Assembly: GCA_949357655.1 (NCBI GenBank)
Contig: CASHTG010000021.1
Span: 1,054,001-1,118,000, forward strand
Reading direction: 5' to 3'
DNA length: 64,000 bases
Origin: Parascedosporium putredinis
Taxonomy: Eukaryota > Ascomycota > Sordariomycetes > Microascales > Microascaceae
Part shown: piece after piece, positions 43,736 through 56,200 of the stretch
Layout: every line of letters begins with the position of its first letter
Position numbering within the stretch: the first letter of the stretch is position 1
The notes under the pieces: generated by a model
The model's input: the letters and a program-made list of their open reading frames with translations, nothing else
Told to the model about the DNA's origin: nothing
The model's database searches: none
Made by a program: the position numbers and the translations under genes

Positions 43736-45406
43736 TTACTTTGCACCAACACCGGGGCGGCTGTCCATGCTATACTCGTCGACCTGGCGATACTGGGCCG
43801 CACCCTCCGTCTTGTCGGTGACAGAGGCTGGAGCAGCGAAGGAACGCCAATATTTGGAAGTATTGGATGACTGAGGCTTGCGGTTGTTACCGTTGGTCGA
43901 AGAAGTCTGAGGCCAGTAGCGCTGGCGGATGCTGACGTAGATGGGCTTCATGGTGGGGATGCACGAGAGAATGATGGCTGAAGAGGCCTCCGCGTTGGAC
44001 CACAGGACGATATTAACGACGGCCCCTAATCCATCAGGTATATTTAGCAATTGAGCTTTTAAAGGGGGAACAGATCACGAAGGACGAAAGCCAAGGTGGA
44101 GACCCCCAAGCGTTTGTATGTTTAACGTGGGGAGGGGAGGGGTTCCTTACAGGTCGGATCATCAGACTGGTTGAGGTTAAGGAGATAGGGCAAACGAATA
44201 ACGCTCGAGACGAGTGTGCTACCACGTATGTTAATCAACCATTAGGCCTGGGGGTGCCCGTCGGGACAGCGGTTGGCTGAGGGTGGCAAAAGAAAAAGAA
44301 TCCAAGCCAATGGAGTAGGACACGGCTCGTCTCCATGAGGAGGGGTGTCTTAGCACTTACAAAATACCAACTGAGCAGAGGGCGATGACACCGTACTTTT
44401 GCTTCTTGGGGAGGTTGAGATCTAAGGAGCACGCATCAAATGGTTAACATTGTGTTCATCCACTTCTCTCTTTCCATTCACTTTGTATCGCGTTTCTTCT
44501 TTCTCTCTGCTCTGTTTTACTCCGAAGGAGGCGAGACACTTACTCCGAAAGATAACGGAAGGAATGATGATGATGACGAGGTCGAAGACGATGTTGAATA
44601 CTGCATCGACGTAGTAAAAAGCGGGCTGGTTGATGCATTTGCGACCGGGCATAGCCCGATCCCAGTAGGCATGGATGGGCTGGCACTGGAAGATAAGTGT
44701 GAAGAAGAATGCTGTCTCGGCCAAGGCGACGAAGGCGGCGAGGCACTTGAGCGGAGTTTTCCAGGAGTGCACGGTGGGTAGGATGCGGTTAAGGAACATC
44801 AGGATGGAAACCTTGACGAGACCTAGCAGAGGTGGGTAGAGGAGCTGCGAAGTAAAGCCACACTACGACGACACGGATCAATGGTTAGAAAGTGGCCGGT
44901 ATGAGCCTCGAGTCTTGGCGAAGGGCGGTGCCGGGAATGGGATACACGTACCTTTTCCATCTTGATGCCATTTTCAGGACGTACGTCGCCAATGTGGCTA
45001 CCCATTCCGAATGAAATTGCTATAAACACGGTGTGTTTGGTTAGTATATATGCTACCAGCTCCCATTGCGGTGCGCTTCGGAGACACAAACACGGCGCAA
45101 ACATACCAAGAAACGTTGCGACGGTCAAGCATATGAAGAGAACCTGCATGTTTCCAAAGTCGACGGAGAGGAGGTTAGCGAGCTGAATCTGATGGGGCGC
45201 GTATTCGTTTTTCGTGGGTGGAAGGGGCGGAAACGTACGGTAGCTAGGAGACAGAGAATGTCATCAACGCCAATGTGTGTGTATTTTAAGCGACTGTAGA
45301 AGCGAAGTGACACCGCGATGATACATAGCGGAAGCACGGCGCCGATGAGGGCATAAATTTGGCCGGCGCGGGTCTCGGCTGGGGCGGAGCCCTGGGTGGA
45401 CGACAT
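43736..45406 (-). CDS. SAT4-like rhodopsin-domain integral membrane protein
   Basis: Seven-helix membrane protein of the fungal Rhodopsin domain family (PF20684-type, formerly DUF3328-neighbouring SAT4/PTH11-like proteins), without a CFEM domain. Helix 1 begins QIYALIGAVLPLCIIAVSLRFYSRL, then HIGVDDILCLLAT, FGMGSHIGDVRPENG, the conserved YPPLLGLVKVSILMFLNRIL, FQCQPIHAYWDRAMPGRKCI with YVDAVFNIVFDLVIIIIPSVI, KKQKYGVIALCSVG, and NIVLWSNAEASSAIILSCIP followed by a soluble tail. At least six introns are needed, including after AT, FL, MEK, SVIFR and CSVGI. One base is missing in the run at 44023-44026, just after the last intron. The role is unknown; relatives include the appressorium receptor Pth11, but this protein has only the membrane domain. 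Confidence 0.83.
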
Positions 45407-48400
45407 GGTGAATTACGAAGGAGATGCGAGAAACATGCGCCGGCGGGGAGTGAGTCCTCGGATCAATTGATGTCTCTGGCGCGCGAATGCGTCGACTCGG
45501 CGGGCTCGTCGTCTCAAGGGATGCGTCGCGTGAATTGGGTCGCAACGGACGGAGAAAAGGGAAAAGACGAGATTAAAAGGAAAGAAGAATTATCCTTCTC
45601 CTCAAGGAGCAGGGCGCAAGATCTTGCAAGCCGGGCGGGGGAAACGCGCTCAGAGGAAGCTGTCGTGAGCTTAGGCAGGGCGTAGAAATGGAGATAGGGG
45701 AGACACGCAGGAGATTAGAACCAGGAGAAAAGCTTAAAATATAAGAGAAGAGGTGGTGACTGTCAAAGAGAGGCTAAGGCAGGGAATGTCATGGATTGGG
45801 GAAAGAGTTGATTCATGCCAAGGGTGTCAAACTCCCTCCTCCAGACCCTCGGACCTTCAGACTAACAAGACATATTTGGGGACACGGACACCGGCGGCAA
45901 TGGGGAGAACATTGAAGGGAGGAGTATGGAAGGGAGAGAGGGCAAAACGACTTGAGTCTGTGTTACCTGCTTGCGAGCCGTCCCCCATCCACAAGCGGCA
46001 AAGTGAGCGATTAGAGTCAAAGATCACTCTAAATTTTTTTCTCTTATTCTTCTTTTTCATTTCCAGCGAGGAGTGAGTTGGCGCGCACAGATTCAGGTTG
46101 GGCGTGTAATAATATTACTTCGTACAAGTAATGGGGGCAAAGAGAGCAAGGGAGGGAATTGAAAAACAGGTTGAGTTCTTTGGTCGTGATCGACGGACCG
46201 TCCGGGAATGGGAGCCGGGCGCCGTGCGCGCGGGCGGGACAGGACCAGGGAAGGGACATGAGCTTTGCGAGCAGCTTCAGTCAATCAATTGAGAGTGGTG
46301 ACGACGCCTGATCACGGCAAGAGAAGGGTATGGTTGGCTCGTCTGTGCCCCAGCATCAAGCCAGTCCAGATTTGGCGCTCGCGTCGAAGTTTGCCAGGGG
46401 TTCTTTCCCCGATAATATTAGTCAAGGTGCTTGTTCTCGTCGAGGTGGAGGGGTAAGCTTGCTGGCTGGCGGCTGTCTTTCAACCCGTTTTTGGAAGGGG
46501 GAACACTGCCCCAGCGAGCGAGGGAAGGAAACGATAGGAGAGAAAAGGTTTGGCGGGAAAGCGCAACGGTTCATGTTCCATTGCAAATGCAGATCATCGG
46601 GTCGCATATGTGTTGTGCCGTGTCGCCAGCGAACCGACTTTCTCAATCAAGACGACGAGACGAGGTCTTGAGAACAAATTGGGCGAATGGAGCGAGATTT
46701 CCGTTCAGATGCTTTCCCAAATGTCGCCGTGGGCGAAAGGCGGGTTTGCTCATAATTCCACGCCGCCGTTTCCTGTGAGCACCTTTGGGGTTGATGCCGA
46801 ATCGCTTTTCGAGATGTGAACTATGCCCGTCGGGCTGTACCTGCCTGGAGTACGGACCTGTTCGCACGCCAGACTCATCGCTCCTTCCCTCGAGCCTCGA
46901 TCTCTCCATGTACAAGTCAAACTGCCTCAGAATACCGAGGTAGTCGAGGAAAGAGTTACTTGTACAAAATGTGGAAACTGTCTAGCTCTGGTGAGAATGG
47001 AATATATTGAAAAGGCTTCCACGCTGGGTTGTAATGCTAAAGCCCCTGATTCTGCCAAGTACGCCTCCTTTACCGAAAAGAGGGAGGAACGATGACAAGC
47101 ATTCTTGGCATCGAACCAACGGGGTCCATGCCCACCACAATTGATCCATCCACATGGGTGGACTTGGCAGAGCCCTGATTTTGTGTGACGAGAACCCAAG
47201 AGCCAGAACGATGGGTGGGATTGTTATTACAGATCTCTTCTTCAGACGTTGAAGCATATTGTATGTAATGTGGGCTTTTTCATACGAACCGGGCGTCCGA
47301 CACAATTCAATGTTCATTTTAAAGTCCAAGCCGTACCCATCATCCACTGAGAGTGAGAAAGGGCGAATCAAGGGCTTTTTATTGATCTTTACGAAGGCGT
47401 CGGCCCCTGAACCCTTTCCCTGCCCGCCTCGTGGCTGAATGAAGGGCAACATTCAAATGATGGATCAATCAACGTCTAGACTGCCCAGCACGCTAGGAAT
47501 CGTAGAAGGAAGTAATTCACGGGAGTGGAGATGATTCTGCGCCCCTAGTGCCGCTGGACTACTGAATAGCAAAACCTTGCATGGGTCGGCCAATATGTTG
47601 TGGGACGCTGCCTCCTCAATGCTCGAGTGATGTGACACCGGGACAACGCACTAGCTCTTGACAAAGACGTGCCAACTTGCCAGCGACTTCTGGTCAGAGC
47701 CTGGTTGGATTCAGGATTAACTTGTGATTTTTAGGACAGATCCGGGGAGGCGAGGGAGGATCTACAAGCACAGACATCAGGAAAATCGACATCAGGCCTG
47801 CTGATCCATCCCTGGATCAATGAAATCATTTCGAACCCCGAACCACACGCACGCCAAACACATTTCAAGACTCTGCAAATATCAGCGACAACCATTCTTG
47901 CGTCGTCACCGTGCTCCCAGGCTGGTCAGCCAATGGATGGGGCTGGAATCAACAGGGGCGGCTCAGCGATCAATTGATCGCTCAATGCGTTACACACTTC
48001 ACCAGACGACACTGGTGACATGCGCTGTCAATGCTCTGCAGGCAGGGCCAGGGCCAGCCAAGGGGCCATCGCTACCTCCCCCACCCATGGTTTACATCTA
48101 CGTACACCATCGAAACCAAACTCAGCATCAGACCAAGCCAAAAACAAGCTTATCTGGAGTGAGCGCTGGTTTTAAAGTGAAAACATAAAGGAGTTACACG
48201 TACCGAGGTGAGGACGCTAAAACCCAAGTAGGGGAGATGGGCAACGCTTCACATGGAGGGTACATGTGCCACTAGGAGCGAGGGTCTAGTCGTCCACTCG
48301 GCTACATCACATTAGTCCAGTATGTGTGACCTCTGATAGCTAACCTTCATTCACTATAACCGGCGGGAAAGAATTATTCACATGTACAGGGAAGATATTC

Positions 48401-49411
48401 GGCTTCCATCGACGAGAATTGATGATTTCCTGAAGCTGGCTGGCCAGCGTCCGACCGATGCCCACCACCGCCTCTTTGCCTGTATAATCTTGTCTACAGG
48501 TACCTCGCCATCCCCTGCTTTTTCTCCAGGTGGTCTTCCGTCTTGTGTCGTCCGCGCCCGGCCATCATCCCCATTCATTCCCCTGCGAGCATAAATGGTC
48601 TTGCCGCTGCTGACTACATTAGGGATGGGGCATGAATGCCTGGCTGCGACAAGGGGTGGGGAGAGGACATGAACCTCCCGGTGGGGTGGGGGAATGTCGC
48701 TGCGCGGGAGCTACTTGACGGCTTCTCCACTGCGATCGGCCAATTTCTCCCCTCCATATCAACTTAATACTTTTCTCGCCCGGTCAATGGGTACTTCGCG
48801 AGGCTCCCCAACCCGTCAACTACGTTTCGTGGTCGGCCTGGCCCATAGTCTACTTATCCACGAGACATCCCCCAGCGTGTCCTCAAATCAGTTTACTCGC
48901 TGGGGATAGTGCCTCTTGATCCATGACTGACTGATGTGGCTGGTCAGCGAACCGCTTCTGCATTTTAACACGATATCAAATCACTTCTTCGTAGTTATGG
49001 GGTTCAGACGTCAGGGAAATGCTATGAGCGAGTCGTACAGAAGAGAGAAGAACAAAAAGGCAAATCACGGCCGGCCTCCTCATGCCCAGCCAACATTGCA
49101 AAGGCGGCTTGTCTATCGAGAGGCCCTTGAGTAATACCATGCCCTCCTGCCCCTATGAGCTTACCAGATCTAGACTCGGGATCTGTCCACTCTAGCTATC
49201 GTGACCTTCGATTGGCAGAGTCGACAATGCATGTCGCAAACCAAACACCGTTGGCGAAGGTCATACATTAGCGTCCTAGGGCCCCTCCCCGTTCATCCTC
49301 GTCGGACCCGGCCACCGTTCGGACCAACTCCTCGCACGAACCCTCTCAACTCTCCCACCCCCGTTCCTGCCCGCCAACCACCACCACATCAATCTCATCG
49401 CCAGCCTGCTC
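45407..49411. other. 4-kb region without a recognisable gene
   Basis: Upstream of the SAT4-like gene and 3' of fungalysin. No domain, exon series or RNA gene recognised; open frames such as 46982-47452 on minus look random. No repeat above short low-complexity patches. Confidence 0.5.
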
Positions 49412-51857
49412 TTACGATGGGCAAACCCCTTGCGGGATCTGGTTGCTGTTGGTCCTCCTCGGCACCCCGTACTTTGCCCCTGCGCCGAGCCCCCTTTTCG
49501 CGAATCCCTTCCAGATCTCGCACTTGTTCTTCCCCCAGTCAAAACTCGGTCGGCGTCGAGGATGGCATCTCGCGCTTGGACGAACGTCGGATTACACGGT
49601 TGCCTGGATACCCGTTTCCATCTGTTAGCCTTTCCTTGCTTCGTTTTCCTTCTCCCCTCGCTACCTTTGTGATGTGGCTTTTGCCCGCCCTCTGCCGCTT
49701 TGCGGCAAGGAGCTCCTTTTCGGCCTTTTCTCCCCTCAAAGACATGAAACCCCCAGGAACGGGGAATCGAAGGGTCCAGTTCAACTTACAGCGCCATGGC
49801 ATCCACCACCAGCTTCATCGCGAGGTACTTGCCGTCCGTCGGCACGCCACCCTCAAACCTGGGCTGGTCTCCGTCGTTCTTCCCGTACTTGTCGATGAGG
49901 TTCCATAGCACCTCGTAAAGCATCGAAGCCCACACGAAACCGACGTCATGGACGCCCTTGAGGTTCGACACGTCCTTATACTGCGCCGGGTTTGTCTGCA
50001 GAGATGTCGAGTAGGGGAACAGCCGGATGCCCCCGGTTTGTTGGCAATCCATGCTCCCATCCCGTAGTCCTTGGCTCGCGTGTCCCCAGCCTTGAGCCGA
50101 ATCGCTGTCGCCATGAAATCGCCCCATCCTTCTCCCATGCCTCCGGACTCGGCCGAACTGAGGCAGCCCGAATTGGCAGGTCCTCCCGTGAGCCGGGTCG
50201 ATACTGTGGAACTGTGGTTAGCCTTTCTGGTTTCAATGGGAGAACAGGTGACGAAGCGACGAAGCAGGAACAGCCTAGCGCTCTTTCCGCCTTATCCGTC
50301 ACCGATGTCGAGACTGCTTAACCCTCGTGTATAACTTACAACCGTGCGTGAACTCGTGAATAACCACCCCAGCCTCAAAGGACGAGTCCCTCGGGGGCGT
50401 CGACCGGTCGAATATGTACATCCTCATCACTCCCGGCCTCCCATCAGGCGGCGTGGCAAAGTTGGCGTTGTTGCGTCCCGAACCGTCCTGCGTATAGAGG
50501 ACCACCAGGTCATTGCCCTGGCCTCCCTGCCCGTTGTTGTTGAGCTCAAAATTTCCCGCCTTCTCCGTGAATCCCAGCTGGTACAGCAGGTCGTGGTACT
50601 TGTTAGCCGTGTAGAACAGTTGGGTGATGGACGCGTCCACATATTGCTTGAAGTCTTGCGTGGCGGGGCTGTACGGGTACTCAAACTTGAGCTCCTTGCT
50701 GTCCGGTCTGTGATTGTTGACCACCGTATTACCGCCAGTAGGGTTGTCTTGCGCGATGCCATTGTTGCCCCGAGTAGTGGTGTAATTATGGGCACCGTCG
50801 CCAATCCACATGAACTCGGATGTTGCAAGGTTCCAGGGGTCGGGAATAACAATGCGATTGCCCTCCGTTGGGTCATTGAGGCCCCATGGACTGTTCCTTT
50901 TGTTAGCGAGATGCTCTTCGAGGAAGTTCAGCTGCTTGTATGTCTTCCCCAGTTTCCACTTGGGCAATGGCCGGGGAAAAATGATGTTAGGGATTGAGGT
51001 TACGTACTAAACCTGGTACGTTGCAGCATCGGCAATGTAGTCCACCACTCCATGGACCTCGTCCACCGTACCGGCATCCACATACGACAAGAGCCAATTG
51101 TCCGCCGTCGCCGTTTCTACCCTCCAGGCTAGTCGCAAGGCCCCATCCGGCCTAACAAAGTAGACCAACTTAGCCTCCGGCTTTTCCGTGGCCCCTCCGC
51201 CTGGTGGAAGATGTAGCTCTCGAGCCGGCTCTTGGCCTCTTCTACGAACGAGCTTCCCAGCGTCACCGGGATCTTGAGAAGGGAGACTGCGGCCCCCAGC
51301 GCGGCGGTAGGCGAGGCGAAGCTGCGCTTGGCCAGGGGTTGATATCGGGAAGCTTCTCTGTATAGAAGCTGGTCCCGTAAGAGAGCACGCTGCCGTCATT
51401 CCCAATCTATGGCATGATTGTTAGCGCGAAGTGGTAGGTAAGGGGCACCCTAGATTTCTTTTGTAAGAGGGTGAACTGAAACCAAACTTACGTTGACATT
51501 AAAGTCACCATTATCAACGTCAATCCCGTGGATCGTCTGCTTAAAACGAACGTGGGCGATTCCGTTGCTCCCGACATAGTGATCATCGACAACGCGATAC
51601 TCGATGTTCGGATGGACGCTCTTCACGAGTGCCGATGCCGACTCCACGTAGGTTCCGGCCGACGGCGGCGAACCGGGGCCGTGGATGTCCGGCTTTGGGT
51701 CCTTGATGCCGATATACTTGGCAGCAGATGCCAAGCGGAAGGGTTCAATATCCACGCCGCGACGTGAGAGTATCTGCTTTGCATCAAGCTCAGCTGGGTG
51801 GGCTAGGGCTAAGAGAGCCCACCCAGTTAGTCCAACAAGCCTAGACACGGTTGCCAT
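49412..51857 (-). CDS. Fungalysin, secreted extracellular metalloprotease (peptidase family M36)
   Basis: Secreted zinc endoprotease of about 641 residues, with signal peptide (MATVSRLVGLTGWALLALAHP), an FTP/PepSY-type propeptide (ALVKSVHPNIEYRVVDDHYV, HVRFKQTIHGIDVDNGDFNV) and the M36 catalytic domain. Zinc ligands and base are in VVIHEFTHG; the third ligand is the Glu of SAESGGMGEGWGDF. Exons: 51492-51857, 51008-51406, 50340-50890, 49790-50203 and 49412-49603; the third intron acceptor was chosen so that TYQVYPWGLNDP is restored, with a GCTAAC branch site 12 bp upstream. Frame corrections: about 51197 (net two bases), 50030-50034 and 49532-49536 (one each). All phases then close and length matches the family. 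Often a virulence or nutrition factor in pathogens. Confidence 0.92.
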
Positions 51858-53231
51858 TGCTTTCCTGTCGTTCTATTGACTTGATGCTGGTTGTACTACG
51901 TGTCTTTGTCTTGATTTGTTCCTGTAAAGGGATGGAATAAGTCTGAAGCCGAAAGGTGAGCGAGTGGAACGAGTCTGTTTCGGTGCCTTGGAAGTAATGA
52001 ACGAGTGTGATCGATATGAAGCTTTTGTCTATGGGCTCAATCGGGATAGTTGCCCTTCTTATACTCGTCAACAGAGTAGCTTCATCTCAGTCGCAACATT
52101 GGCATTCCTACGACTCTTTCCGACGCTGGATATAAGCCGTGATCGTCCTCTTCGCAAGAGAATAAATAGCTGTCTCAGCCTCGTTCGGGATGATGCCCTT
52201 CTTCCAGGGCCCAACTCCGGCTGCCGAGGTTCTCAAAGCGACCACTTTGCTGAGGACGGTGGCGGAGTGGAATAGAGCTGCTGAAAATGCCCCAGGTGGA
52301 CGAATCGGTGATCACTAGGAGTTGTTCGCGGCTTCCGTTGACGCAAGACGTGGAGATTACCATTTCTTCTCCGGCCAAGTTCTCTCTCTCTCCAGAGACA
52401 TGTTCGTGTCACTGCAAAGCCAAGATGGTCCATCGTTGCCTTCATCCACAGTGACACTTCCGGACCATCTCTTCCCGATCCACCATGGAATGGGGACATC
52501 CTGTCAGGTCAGACGAATCTTCTCGATCGACAGGCACAAGTTTCCTTTGACTAACAGCCCCTGAGCCATCCATAGACATCTCTACTTTTGCAACTATTGA
52601 AGTGTTTTGGCTCAGGTAGAGGTGTGATCTACCGTCAAGGCCTTCTTCTTACGGGCTTGGGATCTGTGTAGCAAGGCAACAATGCGCGTTTTATGGCCAC
52701 CCTCAACAGATATGGACTACTCCTCGACTCAAGTATCACCAATTAACTCACAAGGTACTTTATCAGGCTTCGCCGAGGTATGGAACCTACTTTGTATGCA
52801 AGTTAAATCCTCGTACGCGTACAACATGAGATGCTATGTCTAGCCCGAGGACCGAATACCTGGAAAGCCCGCGTTCCACATCATCTGCGCAATGACGACA
52901 TATATTGAGGATAAATGGAATATTTCATTGAATCGGACGAGTTTAATAGAACCCTCCGAAACCGCAACGACCGAGGCGCTACTAACTAATCTGATATTGG
53001 AGGCGGACGTGGGCAGTAGGTAGCTGAGAGTAGAGAAATCGTCTATTACGAGTCATCATACGCTATGCTACAGAACTATTGCCTCCGGAATTATTCCAAG
53101 ACCTGAAAGAAGCCATCAAAACCATCAAAATTCATTTATGCTTATGTATCAATGTCATGGAAAAGAGCATTGACTCTGCAATGCTTCCCTTGAACGCCGA
53201 GTACTCCCGCTTAGCCCTCTCCTCTTTCGCC
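51858..53231. other. Intergenic region
   Basis: Fungalysin promoter and 3' flank of the NRPS. No gene supported. Confidence 0.6.
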
Positions 53232-56200
53232 TTAAATACCGGTTTCTAGACTACCAATGATACTTTCTATCATCTGCTTTGCCTCTAGATGCGACAATAG
53301 GAATGAAGGCGCAAATATTCCTAGATCCAATCCGTTCTCCGCTACAGCTGCTTCCACATCAATCGCCGCCTATGCATGTGTTAGCCGAGGTTGCTCTGGA
53401 TACTTCCATTCACGAAACGGGTCTATTACTTACGAGGAATGACGCTGTCACAGGATTTCCTATGAGCCACTGGGGCACAGTAAAAGGTACCTCGGCGGGT
53501 TCCTGGGTAGGCTGGAGAGAGTCATCGTGTAAAGGTTCTAGGAAGCCGTCCTGCCCCCTAGCCTTCGCTAACTTTGCCCCACCGTTAATGAAATTGACAA
53601 AGAGGTCAATGGTGATGCCGGTCCAGTCGGCAACCTCCCATAGTCCAACTGTAGAATTGGGAGCCTCCGTGATAGCGTGTATGTCTTGCTGTATGCGCAT
53701 TGCGAGGCTCGTGATGGCCTCACCATCCCTGACAGTGGCCTTGAGGGGATTAAGTTCAAGGTTGGAAAGCTCTCGGGGAGTGTTTCAAGGAGAGCTCTGT
53801 TGGCGAGATAGGTACCAAACACGACAGTTTTCTCGCCGTCCTTGGCTTCCTTCGGAGCCGCAATACAGAGGGCGCAAGCTGCCAAGAAAAGAGACTGAAG
53901 ACTGATTCCCACTCGGGAACAGAGCGATTTAATGGAAGAGATGTCTGGTATTGCGCCAGGCACGAACTGTGCCGTTTTTCTCTGGGTTTCTGGCCACTTT
54001 GGCTCTTCCTGGGGCTTCGCTGTGCCCGAATCCCCTAGATACTGCCTCCAGAAGCGACGGCGTCCATCCTTGGCCTCGGGGTAAGTATGCATATTGATGA
54101 AGTCTCTCCACAGAACAAGCGATGGGGCTTCAGATTTCGCCTGCCCAATGATGCGCGAAAATCTTTCGATTATGCTTGGAAGAGTGACCGCGTCATACAA
54201 GGCATGGTGAATGCGGATCGCGAGGACGCATGTAGCCTCGCTCTCTCTCTTCACATGAAGCTGAACCAGTTCACCATCTAACACGTAATCAGTCTGAGAA
54301 GGAAGAGCATCAACCCAAGCTACTCGAGAGCGGCGGAGAGCTGCCGCAGACCCGGCCTTGGCTATAACTTGAAGTAGCGGTGTAGAGTAATCCTGGGTCG
54401 TGACGAAGAACGTTCTCAGAATAGCTGTCTCCGACACAAGCAGAGCCCAAGCCTCCTCGAGTGCTGCCTGGCTTCTCATGCCTGAAAGGCGGTAGCGGAA
54501 AGTGGGGAAGAACAAGGCGCCGGATGAGTTCTGCCAAACTGACAGCATGTGGACTTGCATTGGCAGAGCGGGGAGAACGCATTCAACATCCGAGGAGGGG
54601 ATTTTGAGGGATAAATGCTGACTCTCTTTGAGTTCCAGAATTGATGGTTCCGTTGCCGTAGGTAAGGCGGACACTTCCGTGGAGACTGAAGCCGCTGGGG
54701 ATCTCGATTGAGAGCTCTTGGCAAGCTCGGCCATGTGGGATATTGAGGATGCCACTAAGAGCTGCCGGACGCTCAATGGAATTCCGGCCTCTCGCAGGCT
54801 TGCTGATGCTTTGATTGCTGTGATGGAGTCCAGACCAAGGTTATATAAGGTAGATGATTTCAAAGCATCTTCAGGGGGCATCCCGGAAAATTGGCAGAGC
54901 ACATCCCTTATCTTTTCCTCCGTCTCAGTCCAAATCGTCGATCCCGAATCCTCGTCTGGTACGGCGTTCGCCACATCCCCGAGCTCTTCGCGAACTGTGA
55001 TGGCGGGAGACCACAGATAAACACTTGAGAATCCTCAAAGGAGAGTAGATCGTTCTCGGGAGATTCCAAAATCTTCAGTAGGGCGCGGTCTAATTGATAG
55101 AGGAGGACATCTACATCTTTTGGTCCAGATGTGAGTTTTGGCAAGCGGTCCTCCAAATCAACCCACCATTAAGAGTTTCCAGCTCCACGCAGACCGGATA
55201 TTCAACAGATGCGGAGCTTTCGACGGACCTCATCAAAGGCGCTTGCGAGGAACCTGACTGCGTATCCATTGATGATTTTTGAAAGATGAACAGCGTGTTA
55301 AAAAGCGGAGGATTGACCCCTTCTGCGGACAGCAGGGCTTTCCGTAACGGGTAGGATTGGTGGTCCCTGATATCCGCCATGTTCTCTTCCATGTAGCGCA
55401 AGAATTCAAGAATAGTCCCGTGAAGGATACACCTGAGTGCAACAGTGTTCATTGTCGGGAACATGATATCTTCCGCACCCTCAAAATCCCTTCCGGAGAG
55501 TACGACGCCAAACGTGAGGTCGAGCGACCGGCACATGGACGCCAAAACGGCAGCCCAGCAGGCTTGAGCGACCACTTGCAAGGATATACCGTGTTTCTTT
55601 CCAAAGGCCGTGACTTGTTGGAGCTGGCAATTCGATACAGCCTCTGCACGATGCAGAAGCTCTGCGTGAGGGTTTGTCGACACTAGCAATTGTTGCTCAG
55701 GACGCATTGCGAGCATTGTAGGGGCGGCATGCGCTAGGTACTGCTGCCAGAAACCGTGGCTTGAAGTGGATGATGACCAAATGTTTTGCAAGTAAGGCTC
55801 TGCCGACAGGTTATGCTGGGGCTTTCCGTAATAAACAGCCTCCACATTGCGGTGCAAGAGCCCCAGCGACCAGCCGTCATATAACGCGTGGGCTATGGAT
55901 AGAAGCACATATCTCTGCTCTCCAATAGTCACGAAATGCAATCGGAACAGATTAGCCAGACCTCGCGATACGACGGCATCCTTCCTGGTTTTTTAATGAG
56001 ATCTTGGACTTGATTAATGTTCTCCAGCTCGACCGTCTCAATTGGCGCCTCGGCAGAGCGCAGGATGACTTGGGCATAGGAAAGATCGATTGATGGACTC
56101 AGCACTTCAGCGAAAACCGTCCTCAAGATGTCTGAGTTTTGGAACACAGACATCCAGGATTCCTTGAGAAGTTGGAGGTCTACTTGTCTTGGAATTTCGA